Assembly (NCBI RefSeq): GCF_000165395.2
Contig: NW_026261571.1
Coordinates: 124,001-188,000, forward strand
Length of the DNA stretch: 64,000 nt
From: Babesia bovis T2Bo
Taxonomy: Eukaryota; Apicomplexa; Aconoidasida; Piroplasmida; Babesiidae
Direction of reading: 5' to 3'
The position numbers and the translations under genes are program-made. Below are positions 10,770 through 20,700 of this stretch, in pieces. The notes under the pieces were generated by a model. It was not told the DNA's origin. It did not search any database and saw only the letters and a program-made list of their open reading frames with translations. Position 1 is the stretch's first letter; the number at the start of each line of letters is the position of its first letter.

Positions 10770-11920
10770 ATGTATGGTACTCAGACACGGCGCTTTTGCG
10801 CCTTGAGTATGTTAATGAAATTGCTTTTGGCATTGTTGCCCGCTATACTGTTATTGGCACCACCGGCGGTACCCATAGTGGCGCCTCGCAGACAATCTTT
10901 GTCTAGTTCCTTCGGTAAATTTAATACTCGCTTAAACTCGGTTCAACAACCCTTGTGCTCAGTGCCGTCCAGTAGACTACGTAATGAAACCATTTCAGTA
11001 GTCGTACATTCATTCTGGCGCCAAGATTCCATATTCAATACTAGGATCGAGCTTGTTGGCAATGATACAGACACTGGTTTACAGATCAAGCGTAAGATTG
11101 AGGCTATAACTGGTGTCCCAATATGCTTACAAAAGTTGTATGCCAGCGATGGGCCACCTCCCAATGATGCAATGGTGCCTCTAGAGGACAGTGACAGGAT
11201 AGGGTACTTCCCATCATTAATACGGCTACGTCACGATACACATGGCAAGGAGATTCACATCCAGCTGAAGTTACCAGTTCCACTTTTATATCGCACCACT
11301 TACGACCCGGGGAAGTACCAGGAGTATTTATCTGCTGTACAAAGGTACAGCACGCTGCTACGCAAGGCCAAAGATTCCCGCAGCAACCCGAAACTAATGC
11401 TGGACCCTTTAAGCGTGATGGAAGAAAATGTTATGGACAATGCTACTGCAGACGACAGCATCCTTGGAGGTACCAAGTTGGATAGTGTTACTAATATTGG
11501 CTATAACGACACAATACCAGCGGATAGTTACTCGTATAAATCACGTTTCATTACACCAAATCGCAGGATATACTTAAATTTCTTTGAGGATCTTCCGGAA
11601 CCTATGGGCAGCGCCAAATTGCTCTACTGGTTAAATCGTCAGCTACCGATTGACTGGAATGAGCATTTGAAGATCGCGTTTTTTTGTTACTTAATACGGG
11701 AAACATGTGACAATGAGGAGTGGGTTAAGCAATTGTTGTTATACTCACCTCCTTTATTTATAATATCAAAGTTCAAGCCTGTTAGGCTAGCTCTGCTTAC
11801 TCTGTTCCACATGCTACCGTTGAATTGGCTACCCCGAGGTAAGTTGTATCGCGTATCTCCTTAATTCATGCAGCAATTACCACCATATTCCCTGCGCATA
11901 TAGCGCAGCTCATGGAGTAG
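10770..11920 (+). CDS. secreted or apicoplast-targeted ubiquitin-like-domain protein
   Basis: Exons 10770..11838 and 11874..11920 (35-base intron) encode 371 residues. The N terminus has a signal peptide (MLMKLLLALLPAILLLAPP, reached after 13 residues or used as an internal start), followed by an Arg/Ser-rich stretch typical of an apicoplast transit peptide. Residues about 75-165 look like a ubiquitin fold (ISVVVHSFW, TGLQIKRKIEAITGVP, LQKLYASDG, then an acidic turn), with no Gly-Gly end. The C terminus has a hydrophobic segment (ALLTLFHMLPLNWLP) that could sit in a membrane. Apicoplasts import proteins with an ERAD-derived machinery that uses a plastid ubiquitin-like protein, so a link is possible but is inference. 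The ubiquitin-like call is moderate. Confidence 0.55.
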
Positions 11921-12018
11921 TACTTATAGTGTCACCAGTACTAAGAAAGTGGTTAACTCTGTAACACAGTGTAGCTAATTCCACTAGACACTATTGTGCT
12001 CTATAATATTACCGCGGT

Positions 12019-12978
12019 TTAATATTGCCTGTCTCTGTTTGGTGGCTTGGCCCACTCCACATTCAGCAGCAAGTTGTCGTAACCCTGCCTGTTAAGCTTA
12101 TTGATAGCGTTGAGGGCATCCTGCCTGGTGGCATAGGTAATAAAAGCGAAACCCTTGGAATACTGGGTTTCCTTGTGCTTAGCTAGGTAAGCACGGTGAA
12201 TGCGGCCTACACGACTAAACAGCTCTACTAGATCCTTCTCACGCACGTCCTCACTCAAGTTAGTGACACGTACAGTGTTCTCATCGAAATTCCTGCGATC
12301 ACCACCCTCCTTACGGCTGGGTGGAACGTACTTAGCTGGCATGTCCTTGGAATCCATCATGTCAACAACGTCACTGTCATCACGTAAACTCTTGAACTTC
12401 ATCTTCAATTCACGAGTTGCACGCGTAAGGTTGATATCCGCAGGAGCGTATACAAGGTCAAGGTTGTCCTCAACATTGACCTTGGAACGACGGCCCACTG
12501 GCTGCTCAATTAAAATCTCTTCCTGAGATGCCATGGTAATACCCGCTTCCATATTCTTATCAACCTTGAATATAGATCCATCGGCACGCGCTTTAGCTTC
12601 CTTGTGAATGCGTCGAGGGATTCTACTCTCCTTGATCCGTTTTGTTATCTGATATGTATCATTAGTAGTGATAACACTATGTAAACCAGGAACAGTTTTT
12701 ACTAGGATATGCCCTTACAATGTGTATGTTTGCCTACCTTTACCGTCTGGCCCTGGCGATTCTTGGTGTACGAAGTTACAACCTTGATACCCTGGGAGTC
12801 CGGAGCAGTTTCAAAAGCGGTCAGACGATGACTATCAATCCCATCGACATCATAGTCCTCATCAGCTTCAATATCAGCCCACTTCGTCTCCGATATCATA
12901 CTGCCTGATCAGCAATGAACACACCCCCAAATGTATATAGATGCCAACGTTCGTTTGCTCATACTTACCGTCAACCAT
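12019..12978 (-). CDS. EIF3G: translation initiation factor 3 subunit G
   Basis: Exons 12978..12969, 12904..12738 and 12648..12019 give 268 residues. The first exon is only ten bases (start codon plus two codons and one base). eIF3g is the RNA-binding subunit of eIF3 and helps scanning. The N-terminal part carries the eIF3g signature (KWADIEADED, KVVTSYTKNRQGQTVK, RRIHKEAKARADGS), and the C terminus has one RRM with RNP2-like VRVTNLS and RNP1-like KGFAFITYA. The protein ends WAKPPNRDRQY just after the RRM, as in other eIF3g. The length agrees with yeast Tif35. The very short first exon is the least certain part; the ATG at 12899 within exon 2 is the alternative start. Confidence 0.92.
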
Positions 12979-13062
12979 TTTGTATACGTAATAGTTAAAT
13001 ACAAAGATTAATAGCTATATTAAACAAGTGGTTCGTCGCGCTTCCCCATACCAGGGCGCGCA

Positions 13063-14255
13063 CTAGTACATGTTGACGTTAAGCTCCAGGAATTGCTCAG
13101 ATTCCTTTTCGTTCTGATAGACATGTCATATAAATGCTTCCAAATTACCAATTGGCGCTCCAACTCGCGTCTTTGGCGTTGTAAATAGCCTGTTGTCTAT
13201 ATTACGTATAGACATAACTTACCCAGCTTTGTGAACACAGTTCCTATAGCGAGCAGTGCGATGATGATAATGATTCCAAATGCTGTGGTAAGGATATATC
13301 CCAGGGATTGTGCCTACACCCGTACTTACCATAGCCCTTGAGCTTGATGAAATGCCAGTTGACCTATAAGCAATGTGATTCCATGGTAGTGCAATGTGTC
13401 ATCCTTGGAACTCCCAAGGAGCACAATGACAACAATATCCAGTCGTCCTTACGTACCTTACCGCCAAGTAACCAATTTATCTCGGCCACGTCCGCTTCAG
13501 ACAGGCTTATAATCTTAGATAGACAGTTGCCGTCATTGGATTCCCTAATCTGGACAGCACTGTTGTTTAGTGCTATGCTTTTGCAGGCCCTGCAACAGTG
13601 TTACTTGGTAAATACAGCCAGTTATAGTTATATGCCAGGCATTGTTTATAGTGTCTATCGGGATTTAGATGGACCCAGTTGATTCAGACATGTAACCACG
13701 GCTTCACTTACCATTTAGACTCTTCGTCAGCGAGTATATCGGCAAACTCAAGTGTTGCACGTGGTGAACAGGCTATGTATATTGTATATACCATATAAAT
13801 ACATACCTTTCCATAGCTGCTTACAAATATTTGGGCATACGTAAGCTACCGCGAGACCACTGGCCTTGGGGAAGTATATATGTGTATCCCTATGGACATT
13901 TCCATGACCTGAGTATGCACTGCATCAGATTAACAAGCCACTTACAACCTATAGCTGCGTATAAACCCAGTAAAGTCTGGAGGCATTGCTCACGGTTAGG
14001 CGCATTGCGCAAGATGGCTGAATCTGGACTTAAAACAGGCCTAGTAACGGGACAAGCTAATAGCCCGGCTTTCTGTAGATGTATAAAGATTAATTACCCC
14101 GTTATTACCTCACACAAATGCCGATTGAAACTAGAATCTGGGTCACTTATGGCAACACACTCTAGTTTATGTTTCGCTGTTTCAGGTGTTGCTAGAATAG
14201 CAGTAAGTGCTATAGAATGTAATATGCTATAAAGAGCAGCAAGAAACAACGCCAT
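13063..14255 (-). CDS. cysteine-rich type I membrane protein, nine exons, unknown
   Basis: Nine exons, 14255..14109, 14072..13946, 13908..13807, 13772..13712, 13589..13457, 13363..13330, 13282..13223, 13189..13149 and 13113..13063, join in frame to 251 residues. Seven of the introns are under 100 bases. The product starts with a signal peptide (MALFLAALYSILHSIALTAI). It then has an ectodomain with ten cysteines, including VCPNICKQLWKAC, a pattern reminiscent of frizzled/folate-receptor-like cysteine-rich domains. A transmembrane helix follows (FGIIIIIALLAIGTVF), then a 27-residue charged cytoplasmic tail ending NVNMY. The tail could carry sorting information. No family is assigned; the domain resemblance is only by cysteine pattern. 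The exon chain is strongly supported because every junction keeps frame and the result has coherent topology. Confidence 0.72.
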
Positions 14256-14466
14256 TTATTTTTCTTGCAGCCATAATTTCCCCGCGCCACTAACTGTACG
14301 CCCACTATTTACGCACTGAACAACAGATTACAACAACGTTATCAGTTAATATCCTTACACATACTAGACCCTTAATATATCAATTAACTAGATCCAAGCA
14401 ACAAGCCCAGTTGCTTCAGGATTTATTAACCAATACTGGTGACAAGCGTCATTAAGGGTTTATACC

Positions 14467-14775
14467 ATGGAAAAAGTCACCAAGAGACAGTGGATGCAGT
14501 CGGTTAACGGCAAAATACGCGTTGGACCCGAATATCAAGCCATGATACCACCGTTCTATAGAATAAGCGGCAAGGGTCACGGTAGTACCGTGCCTACGGA
14601 TGGCAGTAGTGGCGAAAAAGCCAACACAAACGAAGCTACAACGTATACCTACGTATCAGGTAACTCCATAGAGGAACAAGTTAACAAGCGAGTGAATCCT
14701 GACGGTAACGATAAGAATCAAAGCAAAGCACAGTGTACCTACCTAGGTCCAGAAGACTTCCTCATATCACATTGA
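14467..14775 (+). CDS. small protein with an ELM2-like motif
   Basis: A single exon of 102 codons begins at an ATG with good context. Residues about 16-30 read IRVGPEYQAMIPPF, which matches the core of the ELM2 motif (VG.EYQA.IP) found in chromatin proteins that bind histone deacetylases, such as MTA and CoREST families. The remainder is hydrophilic, rich in Asn, Gly, Thr and Lys, and looks disordered. No SANT/Myb domain follows, unlike animal ELM2 proteins. A nuclear adaptor role would be consistent but is inference from one motif. The gene sits tail-to-tail with the J-protein gene, with a gap of only eight bases. Confidence 0.5.
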   Translation: MEKVTKRQWMQSVNGKIRVGPEYQAMIPPFYRISGKGHGSTVPTDGSSGEKANTNEATTYTYVSGNSIEEQVNKRVNPDGNDKNQSKAQCTYLGPEDFLISH

Positions 14776-14783
14776 GGGCCTGA

Positions 14784-15978
14784 TCACTCCCTGAACACAA
14801 CTAATTGGCTTGAGCGCGTATCCCACAGCAATGTGGGTCGATGTGTACGGTTGAAAGGTAGCTGGATGATATATAACCACAAAACAAGACTTACTTCAAG
14901 GATTACAAACTCGCGTCTAGGTAACATGCGCTGCAACTCACTTTCCTCCCAATCTTCGTCTAATTCTAGATAGTGATCGATAAAAGCTTTGAGAGGGGGT
15001 GGAATAAAGGGATCTATCACACGCTCCCAGTTTTCAGTCACTGGATTGTAGTACGCCTTCACCTTGCGATCGTGTCCTTGATGGATCACGTAATCATCAT
15101 CCTCAGTGCCTACATTTTTAAACCTGTTGAAGAACTCTTCAGCGAAGATGGTAACGCCCAGGATTGTGGCAAATGAAACTGCGATTGCCAGCAACTGAAA
15201 GTATATTATATCAAGATTTTTTGTACATACGGTTTTCGAAGTTTGGTACCTATCTTCATCCCTGTCAATACGCTCGCCATTGATGTATCTGCGATAGCGC
15301 TCAAAGCGCTCTGTATCCTCAACTGTAACACACTGGTAAAGGTTGTGTTAATGTACATCTAGCATTTTTTGGTTTTACACACGATATTGTAAACATGTGC
15401 TAATACTACACTAGACGGAGCATATACGCAAAATGCTGATGTGCCCGAGCAAACACGATGTAATGTTTCGCGCAACAACAGATAACATCAAATGTAATAT
15501 ACATACCCGCAGAATATTGGTAGCCAACACCCCGGCTTGATAGAGGCTTCCTTAACGGAGTTACACCCTGGTCACTAAAGATATGATAACAACAACTCAG
15601 TAGTTACCTCCGGGTAGTGGCCAAGCCACGGTCGTATTCCCTACGTTTACCGGGGTCGCTCAGCACATCATGGGCCTCCTTGATACATATGAACACATCC
15701 TGGCTGCAGGGTTTTATGCTGGCGTCCGGGTGATGTATCTTCACCAAGCGGAGGTACGCCTAGGGGTTATTCTAACATGCTACAAGCACACACACCTGCT
15801 TGATATCCTTGGTCTTGGCGTTGTATGGTATTTGTAGCACGTCGTAATATGTAAGTGCCCCCGATTTCAAAGCTTGAGGCAGTGTGTCGGTGTATATAGA
15901 AAAGTAGCGATTCCGTACAAGGTGTGATGCAAAAACGGTATAACGTCTAGTTAGGCTACATATTTGAGTTAGCAGCAT
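14784..15978 (-). CDS. mitochondrial J-domain protein with membrane segment
   Basis: Exons 15978..15796, 15759..15608, 15574..15507, 15322..15231, 15194..14895 and 14861..14784 give 290 residues. The N terminus is a mitochondrial-type presequence (MLLTQICSLTRRYTVFASHL). A J domain follows: TYYDVLQIPYNAK, then the HPD tripeptide in KIHHPDAS that stimulates Hsp70 ATPase, then EAHDVLSDPGKRREYD. A hydrophobic segment (LLAIAVSFATILGVTIF) lies near residue 170 and a charged C-terminal domain follows. This layout suggests a membrane-anchored co-chaperone in mitochondria. Introns at 15195..15230 and 14862..14894 are multiples of three and free of stops, so unspliced forms would remain readable. Confidence 0.85.
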
Positions 15979-16132
15979 CGGTTAGAGATACTGGGAAGTG
16001 CCCAGGGCCTACACATCGTGGTACTAGACAGCACCAGGAGTACACCCGATAACAGTAAAAAAAAACACATAATACAGATTAACCATTATAGACGCTATAA
16101 GTCACTGGAAAGTGTAGTCAGGACTATCCAAA

Positions 16133-16975
16133 ATGCGTCTCGGACTAAGAAGGAACACTAGAGCATATGCTCTTAGTACTATTGTCGATATCCCCGCCGA
16201 TAGTGATGAATCAATACAATCGCAAACAGTAGACCATGGATTTAACAAGGGAGGCGATGGTCACTTAGAAGGACAATACAATGACCCACGTCCCAGGAAG
16301 ACACCGGGTCACAAGTCAAATGAGACAATTCACCCTAAAACAAAGTCTGTCTATGACATTATAGACGAACCCATAGATATGGAGAAGATCAAGAAAACTG
16401 GAGTTATATTCATATCACGTATACCTCCATTCATGAGTATCAAGAAGATAAGGTCATACTTCAGTAAATTTGGACAGGTCGGTAAAATATACGCTGAGCC
16501 GGAAACATTAGCAAATTATAAAAAGCGGGTAAAATTGGGTGGAAATACAAAACTCAAGTTTGAACATGGTTGGGTAGAATTCTTGGATAAAAAGGATGCG
16601 AAATTAGTTGCCATGCACTTGAATGGCCAGCCAGTAGGTGAAAAGAAACGCCACAACGTTTGGAGAGATGACCTCTGGAACATAAAGTATCTACCAAAAT
16701 ACAAATTCTCGGATGTAATGGACTACTTGCACCAAGAACGTAGGGAACGCAAGGATAAATTAAGCTACCGCCTTGCAGAGGCACGCAAGGAAAACTATAA
16801 CTATCGCGAGCAGTTGGAAGCGGAAAAGGAACACAAACGAATTGAGATGAACCTAAAACGAAAGGGTATTGAATCATATACCCACAAGGTATCTTTCACC
16901 CCAAAAGAAAGTAAACATGATAAGGATTCAGAAGAAAGTGTACCTGTAAGCCTTCTAAGTGCGATTGTATCATGA
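16133..16975 (+). CDS. ESF2: ESF2/ABT1-type ribosome biogenesis RNA-binding protein
   Basis: A single exon of 280 codons. ESF2 (ABT1 in animals) joins the small-subunit processome and stimulates the Dbp8 helicase during early 18S rRNA cleavages. The sequence shows the family's RRM: GVIFISRIPPFMSIKKIRSY as RNP2 with the characteristic IPP, then FGQVGKIYAEPE. The diagnostic block HGWVEFLDKKDAKLVAMHLN and the motif DDLWNIKYLPKYKFSDV come next. The C terminus is a basic coiled stretch (HQERRERKDKL). The N terminus is disordered. A nucleolar location is expected. The gene is convergent with CSL4, with only 33 bases between the stops. Confidence 0.9.
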   Translation: MRLGLRRNTRAYALSTIVDIPADSDESIQSQTVDHGFNKGGDGHLEGQYNDPRPRKTPGHKSNETIHPKTKSVYDIIDEPIDMEKIKKTGVIFISRIPPFMSIKKIRSYFSKFGQVGKIYAEPETLANYKKRVKLGGNTKLKFEHGWVEFLDKKDAKLVAMHLNGQPVGEKKRHNVWRDDLWNIKYLPKYKFSDVMDYLHQERRERKDKLSYRLAEARKENYNYREQLEAEKEHKRIEMNLKRKGIESYTHKVSFTPKESKHDKDSEESVPVSLLSAIVS

Positions 16976-17008
16976 GGGCTATTGCCCTAACACACTAAGT
17001 GTTTGTTG

Positions 17009-17744
17009 CTAATCTATTGCCATGGCGTCAGATCCTGTTCTGGGTTCTTTCACGGTAACGGAGGGGTAAGCGACCTTGCTGTCAACGATAAGCAAGAGGA
17101 CAGAACCACTTACCGAGTCAATACAGTACCGCTTTTAGCACCCAGAAAGAACTTCCAAGATATGGGAACCAGCTCCTCTGTAATGTGAATTAGATAGGGC
17201 AAGCAACTTTTTATCCTTGTGCAATTGTATATATACCTACCTCCAGCTTCAGGTACCCTGATAACACCCAGGTCCTTCTGGGCTGTGCTTAGCATCAGCT
17301 GCTTAGTATCACTGGTAGATATCACCTTGGCACGCACAAAATCACCCGGATGGAAACATTCATATATCTTAGGCTCTATGGCCTTAGATTGGTATATGTT
17401 GCTAAGGGATATCACACCCTTGAGTCCTTCGGGGATGGAACGACCTTCCAAACATACAATGCAACATTCAGCCTGTTGATGCGATATGCGCTGAACCTGC
17501 GCAATGACGATCGCGCCTACGGCAGGTATAGAAGACCCGGGGTGGCGCACATCTATTGAGGTAGCCTATATACACATTAGAGCCCACACATATAGATTAC
17601 CGAGCCGTCAGAAGGCACTATAGACTCTACAGTGCCCATAACCGAGGAGTGTAGTAAACCCGAACGATTATACACATTCCCCTCTACTGGGCGCGAGCCC
17701 ACGGGACCCAGACTTTCACCGGGAAGTACGAATCTACGTGACAT
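17009..17744 (-). CDS. CSL4: exosome complex component CSL4
   Basis: Exons 17744..17601, 17565..17241, 17177..17114 and 17078..17009 encode 200 residues, the usual length. CSL4 is an S1/Zn-ribbon cap subunit of the RNA exosome. The product has the N-terminal strand FVLPGESLGPV, the S1 domain start AVGAIVIAQVQRIS, ECFHPGDFVRAKVIS, LGVIRVPEAG and VPISW, which is the start of the C-terminal ribbon. It ends RKVAYPS... as in other CSL4 proteins, although the ribbon cysteines are not seen. The 63-base intron at 17178..17240 is a multiple of three without stops. The start codon lies 10 bases after the stop of the TRAPP-like gene upstream, so its promoter must lie inside that coding region. Confidence 0.88.
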
Positions 17745-17754
17745 TATATATAGT

Positions 17755-20700
17755 CTATACTAGCCCAAAAGGCTGATATGCAGGCACCACCTGGATGAAA
17801 ACAGGCCTGTGGTGCCAGTAGACAGCACTGTCACGGCGTACCACGATGCAGGCTGTTAGACCAACAACACAGGTTTCACGAGCCACCATCGACATGTGCG
17901 CTACCTGAAGCTGCCCACCGAGACATGTTGGCGGTAATGTGTCCTCGCCTGGCCTGCCATTGGTGCTGTGATTCGCAGCAATGGACCTTGGTGAAATGCG
18001 GTTTCCAGGAAGTAAACTGTAGATACCCAGCTGCTCCAAAGAACCTGTCCAGCTAATGCCATATGGTCTAGTGTAAGTACCAGGGTTAAATGGAAGTATA
18101 CAGGTTAAATAGTCCTCCACGGCACTGTCGCCATTGTTACGAGCGTAGACTGATATATTGAAACGCACGTGCAAGGGTACCCTAACACAAAACTTGCTCT
18201 CGGTATCGGCACTAGTGCTATAGAACGCAGATGAACCCAGTGATATGCATATATCGAGTGATATGCGAGATTCCACCATGCAGTGTAAACTGGATAGTAC
18301 CACCTCAGGAACACGTGAGAAGCCGTAAAGTGGTAATGGGCGACCAGCCGACTTGAGGCGCCATACACCAACGCGTGTGTACTGTGACATTACAGAGCGC
18401 CTGTAAGTAGCCTTCGAAACCACTGCGCTGGTGTTAACCATACGATCACGCTGATGACTCAAGTCACTTATCCGTAACTCACCCTCACGAGAGGAGCCCA
18501 AAGACCAACGGAGTGCTAAATGGTGGTCTAGAAGCTGAACGAAGTTATCAGCAGTCATCTGCTTAGCAGCCATGTACAACAGGCGCTGAGAACGAATACG
18601 CCATGTAGCATCAGTCCTGGGTAAAGCAACGAAACCCTTGGAAACACCAGAACCACTCATACACATAAAGGGGCGATCCGTGTCATTAGCAATGCTCACC
18701 TCTATGTCCACATCATGGCCATCGAATACACTCTTTAGGCTTTGTAAATACTGCATTGTAACGGGTGATAGCAGCGGTTGTATCCCAGATAGTAGTGTTC
18801 TAAGGTCAAATTCGATACGCGGCTGCACTGACATCCCTAGTTTACCGATAGATAGACCCTTAGACACTGATACGTCAATCAGCTTATAGACAGTGGCCCT
18901 AACGGGACCATATCCAGAATTGTACTCATAGTCCACACGTACGTGGAATCGACAGTCAGTAACCGACGCACGATAGACTATAGGGATATATAAAGTACTA
19001 CCCGGGTATAATAACACCACGTCACCTGAGTTTGAATTCAGGCTACGAGCTGAACTTATATCGGAAGATCGACTCCTATATGAATATAACGGAGCCTCAG
19101 ATCCAGACGATATCACCATGGCACGATCGGAGAATATCTTAAAGTGCCGTGATAAATCACTTGATCGCCTTACACTATCAGTACGCTGACGAGCAGTAGC
19201 CAATTCACGATCACGGAGAGTCATTGCATCACACAGAACATCGGGCTCATCAAGAACTGGTAAAACGCTAACAGCAAAGTTGTACAACATAATCGAGCCC
19301 GAACTGTTATAAAGCATCAAGTGGATTAAACGCTCTTCACCCTCTATCAACTCAAGCTTGGGGCTCTTCTGACCCATGAACTCATTAGATTTCTGACGTG
19401 TTACAGTACATATCCAACACGACTCAAAACAGCATAGTCTCAATGTTTGAGGGAGTGATGCATCACTCGACAGCGGTATGCGCACGCCTGGATGAGTTGA
19501 ATCGTATTCAGAAGTTACTCGCGGAGTGCAGCGCGATACTATGGACACCGATATGCTGCGAGAACGCAATCGCTCTATACCCGAACTGTTCATAGGCATT
19601 CTGCTAGTACATAACTGGTCAACAGAAAAACGGTTACTGCTAACAACACCAATCTTGCTAGTCTGGTAGCCAATAGCAATTTTGTATATGGGATAACTAA
19701 TGTTAAACCTAAGGCCCGCTCCAGAGCAACATAAATCACGTATTATGTCCATTGACCACGAACCCCCGCTCATGGATGAAGTCAGGGCAATGACGTCACT
19801 GGTATCTACATTCAGTAGCAGCTGACTGGACTCTATACCGTTAAACAACACAAACCTGACGCCGATAATATCCAATATCCCAGCAGTACGTGGGATGATA
19901 TGTAGCTTGAATTCATGACGCTTGGCCAAGGCAGGTAGGAGCACATCCTGAGTTAAGGACTCTACAGGAACTCCACAGGTCAACACTGTCACATCACGTA
20001 GGATTATATCCATAGGTAACGGGTTGCATAGACTTATCCTGATAGTATGCACCGTATTAGTTTCAATACCTATGGCGCCACTGTTGTCACTAGGTGTAGA
20101 ATCATGGGAGTCTGAATTCTCGGCCTGACTGGATGACCAGCCTTGATTAAACGTGCCATGGCAAACCTTGCGGAGTCTGCATCGTGATCCGCACCTAGCG
20201 GATCTGTTAACTACACGGCAGCGGTACTTATGCGAATGCAACGTAACAACCGGGTTACAGGAGGTATCCATTAAATCAGGTGCCACACTTGACTCATGGG
20301 CACTCGTCCCATCAGGACCACCCAAACGACGCTGATGTAACCTACGCATACGTTGACAACGACTGAAATTAGGCACCACCTTAGACCTATAGCCAAAGTT
20401 ATCCAATAGACCAAAGACATAATCACTACTTACGTGACCGTGTCTTGGACGTGTTGATTCATAGCGGCTGGTACCCGTTTTCACGTGTATCACATCGATG
20501 TCATGGGTCAAATCAGGTTGGTACGCTATCGAAGTCACAATTGGAAGGAGTAGCCTCGACCCTCCATGACCACCAAATACATAGAGTAAACGATCACCAA
20601 CATGCCGCAAAGTATAGTCACAAGTTTTAAGGGGTACGAGTAATGGCCTGTACCCACGCATAGGAAAATCAAGTGCCTTCGAAGTATCCGTGGATAATAT

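Noticed and set aside
17009..17744. Reading the CSL4 end as the stop in CGG TAA at 17113
   Set aside because: The TAA is part of a GTAAGT donor; splicing to 17078 restores the RKVA ending known from CSL4 proteins.
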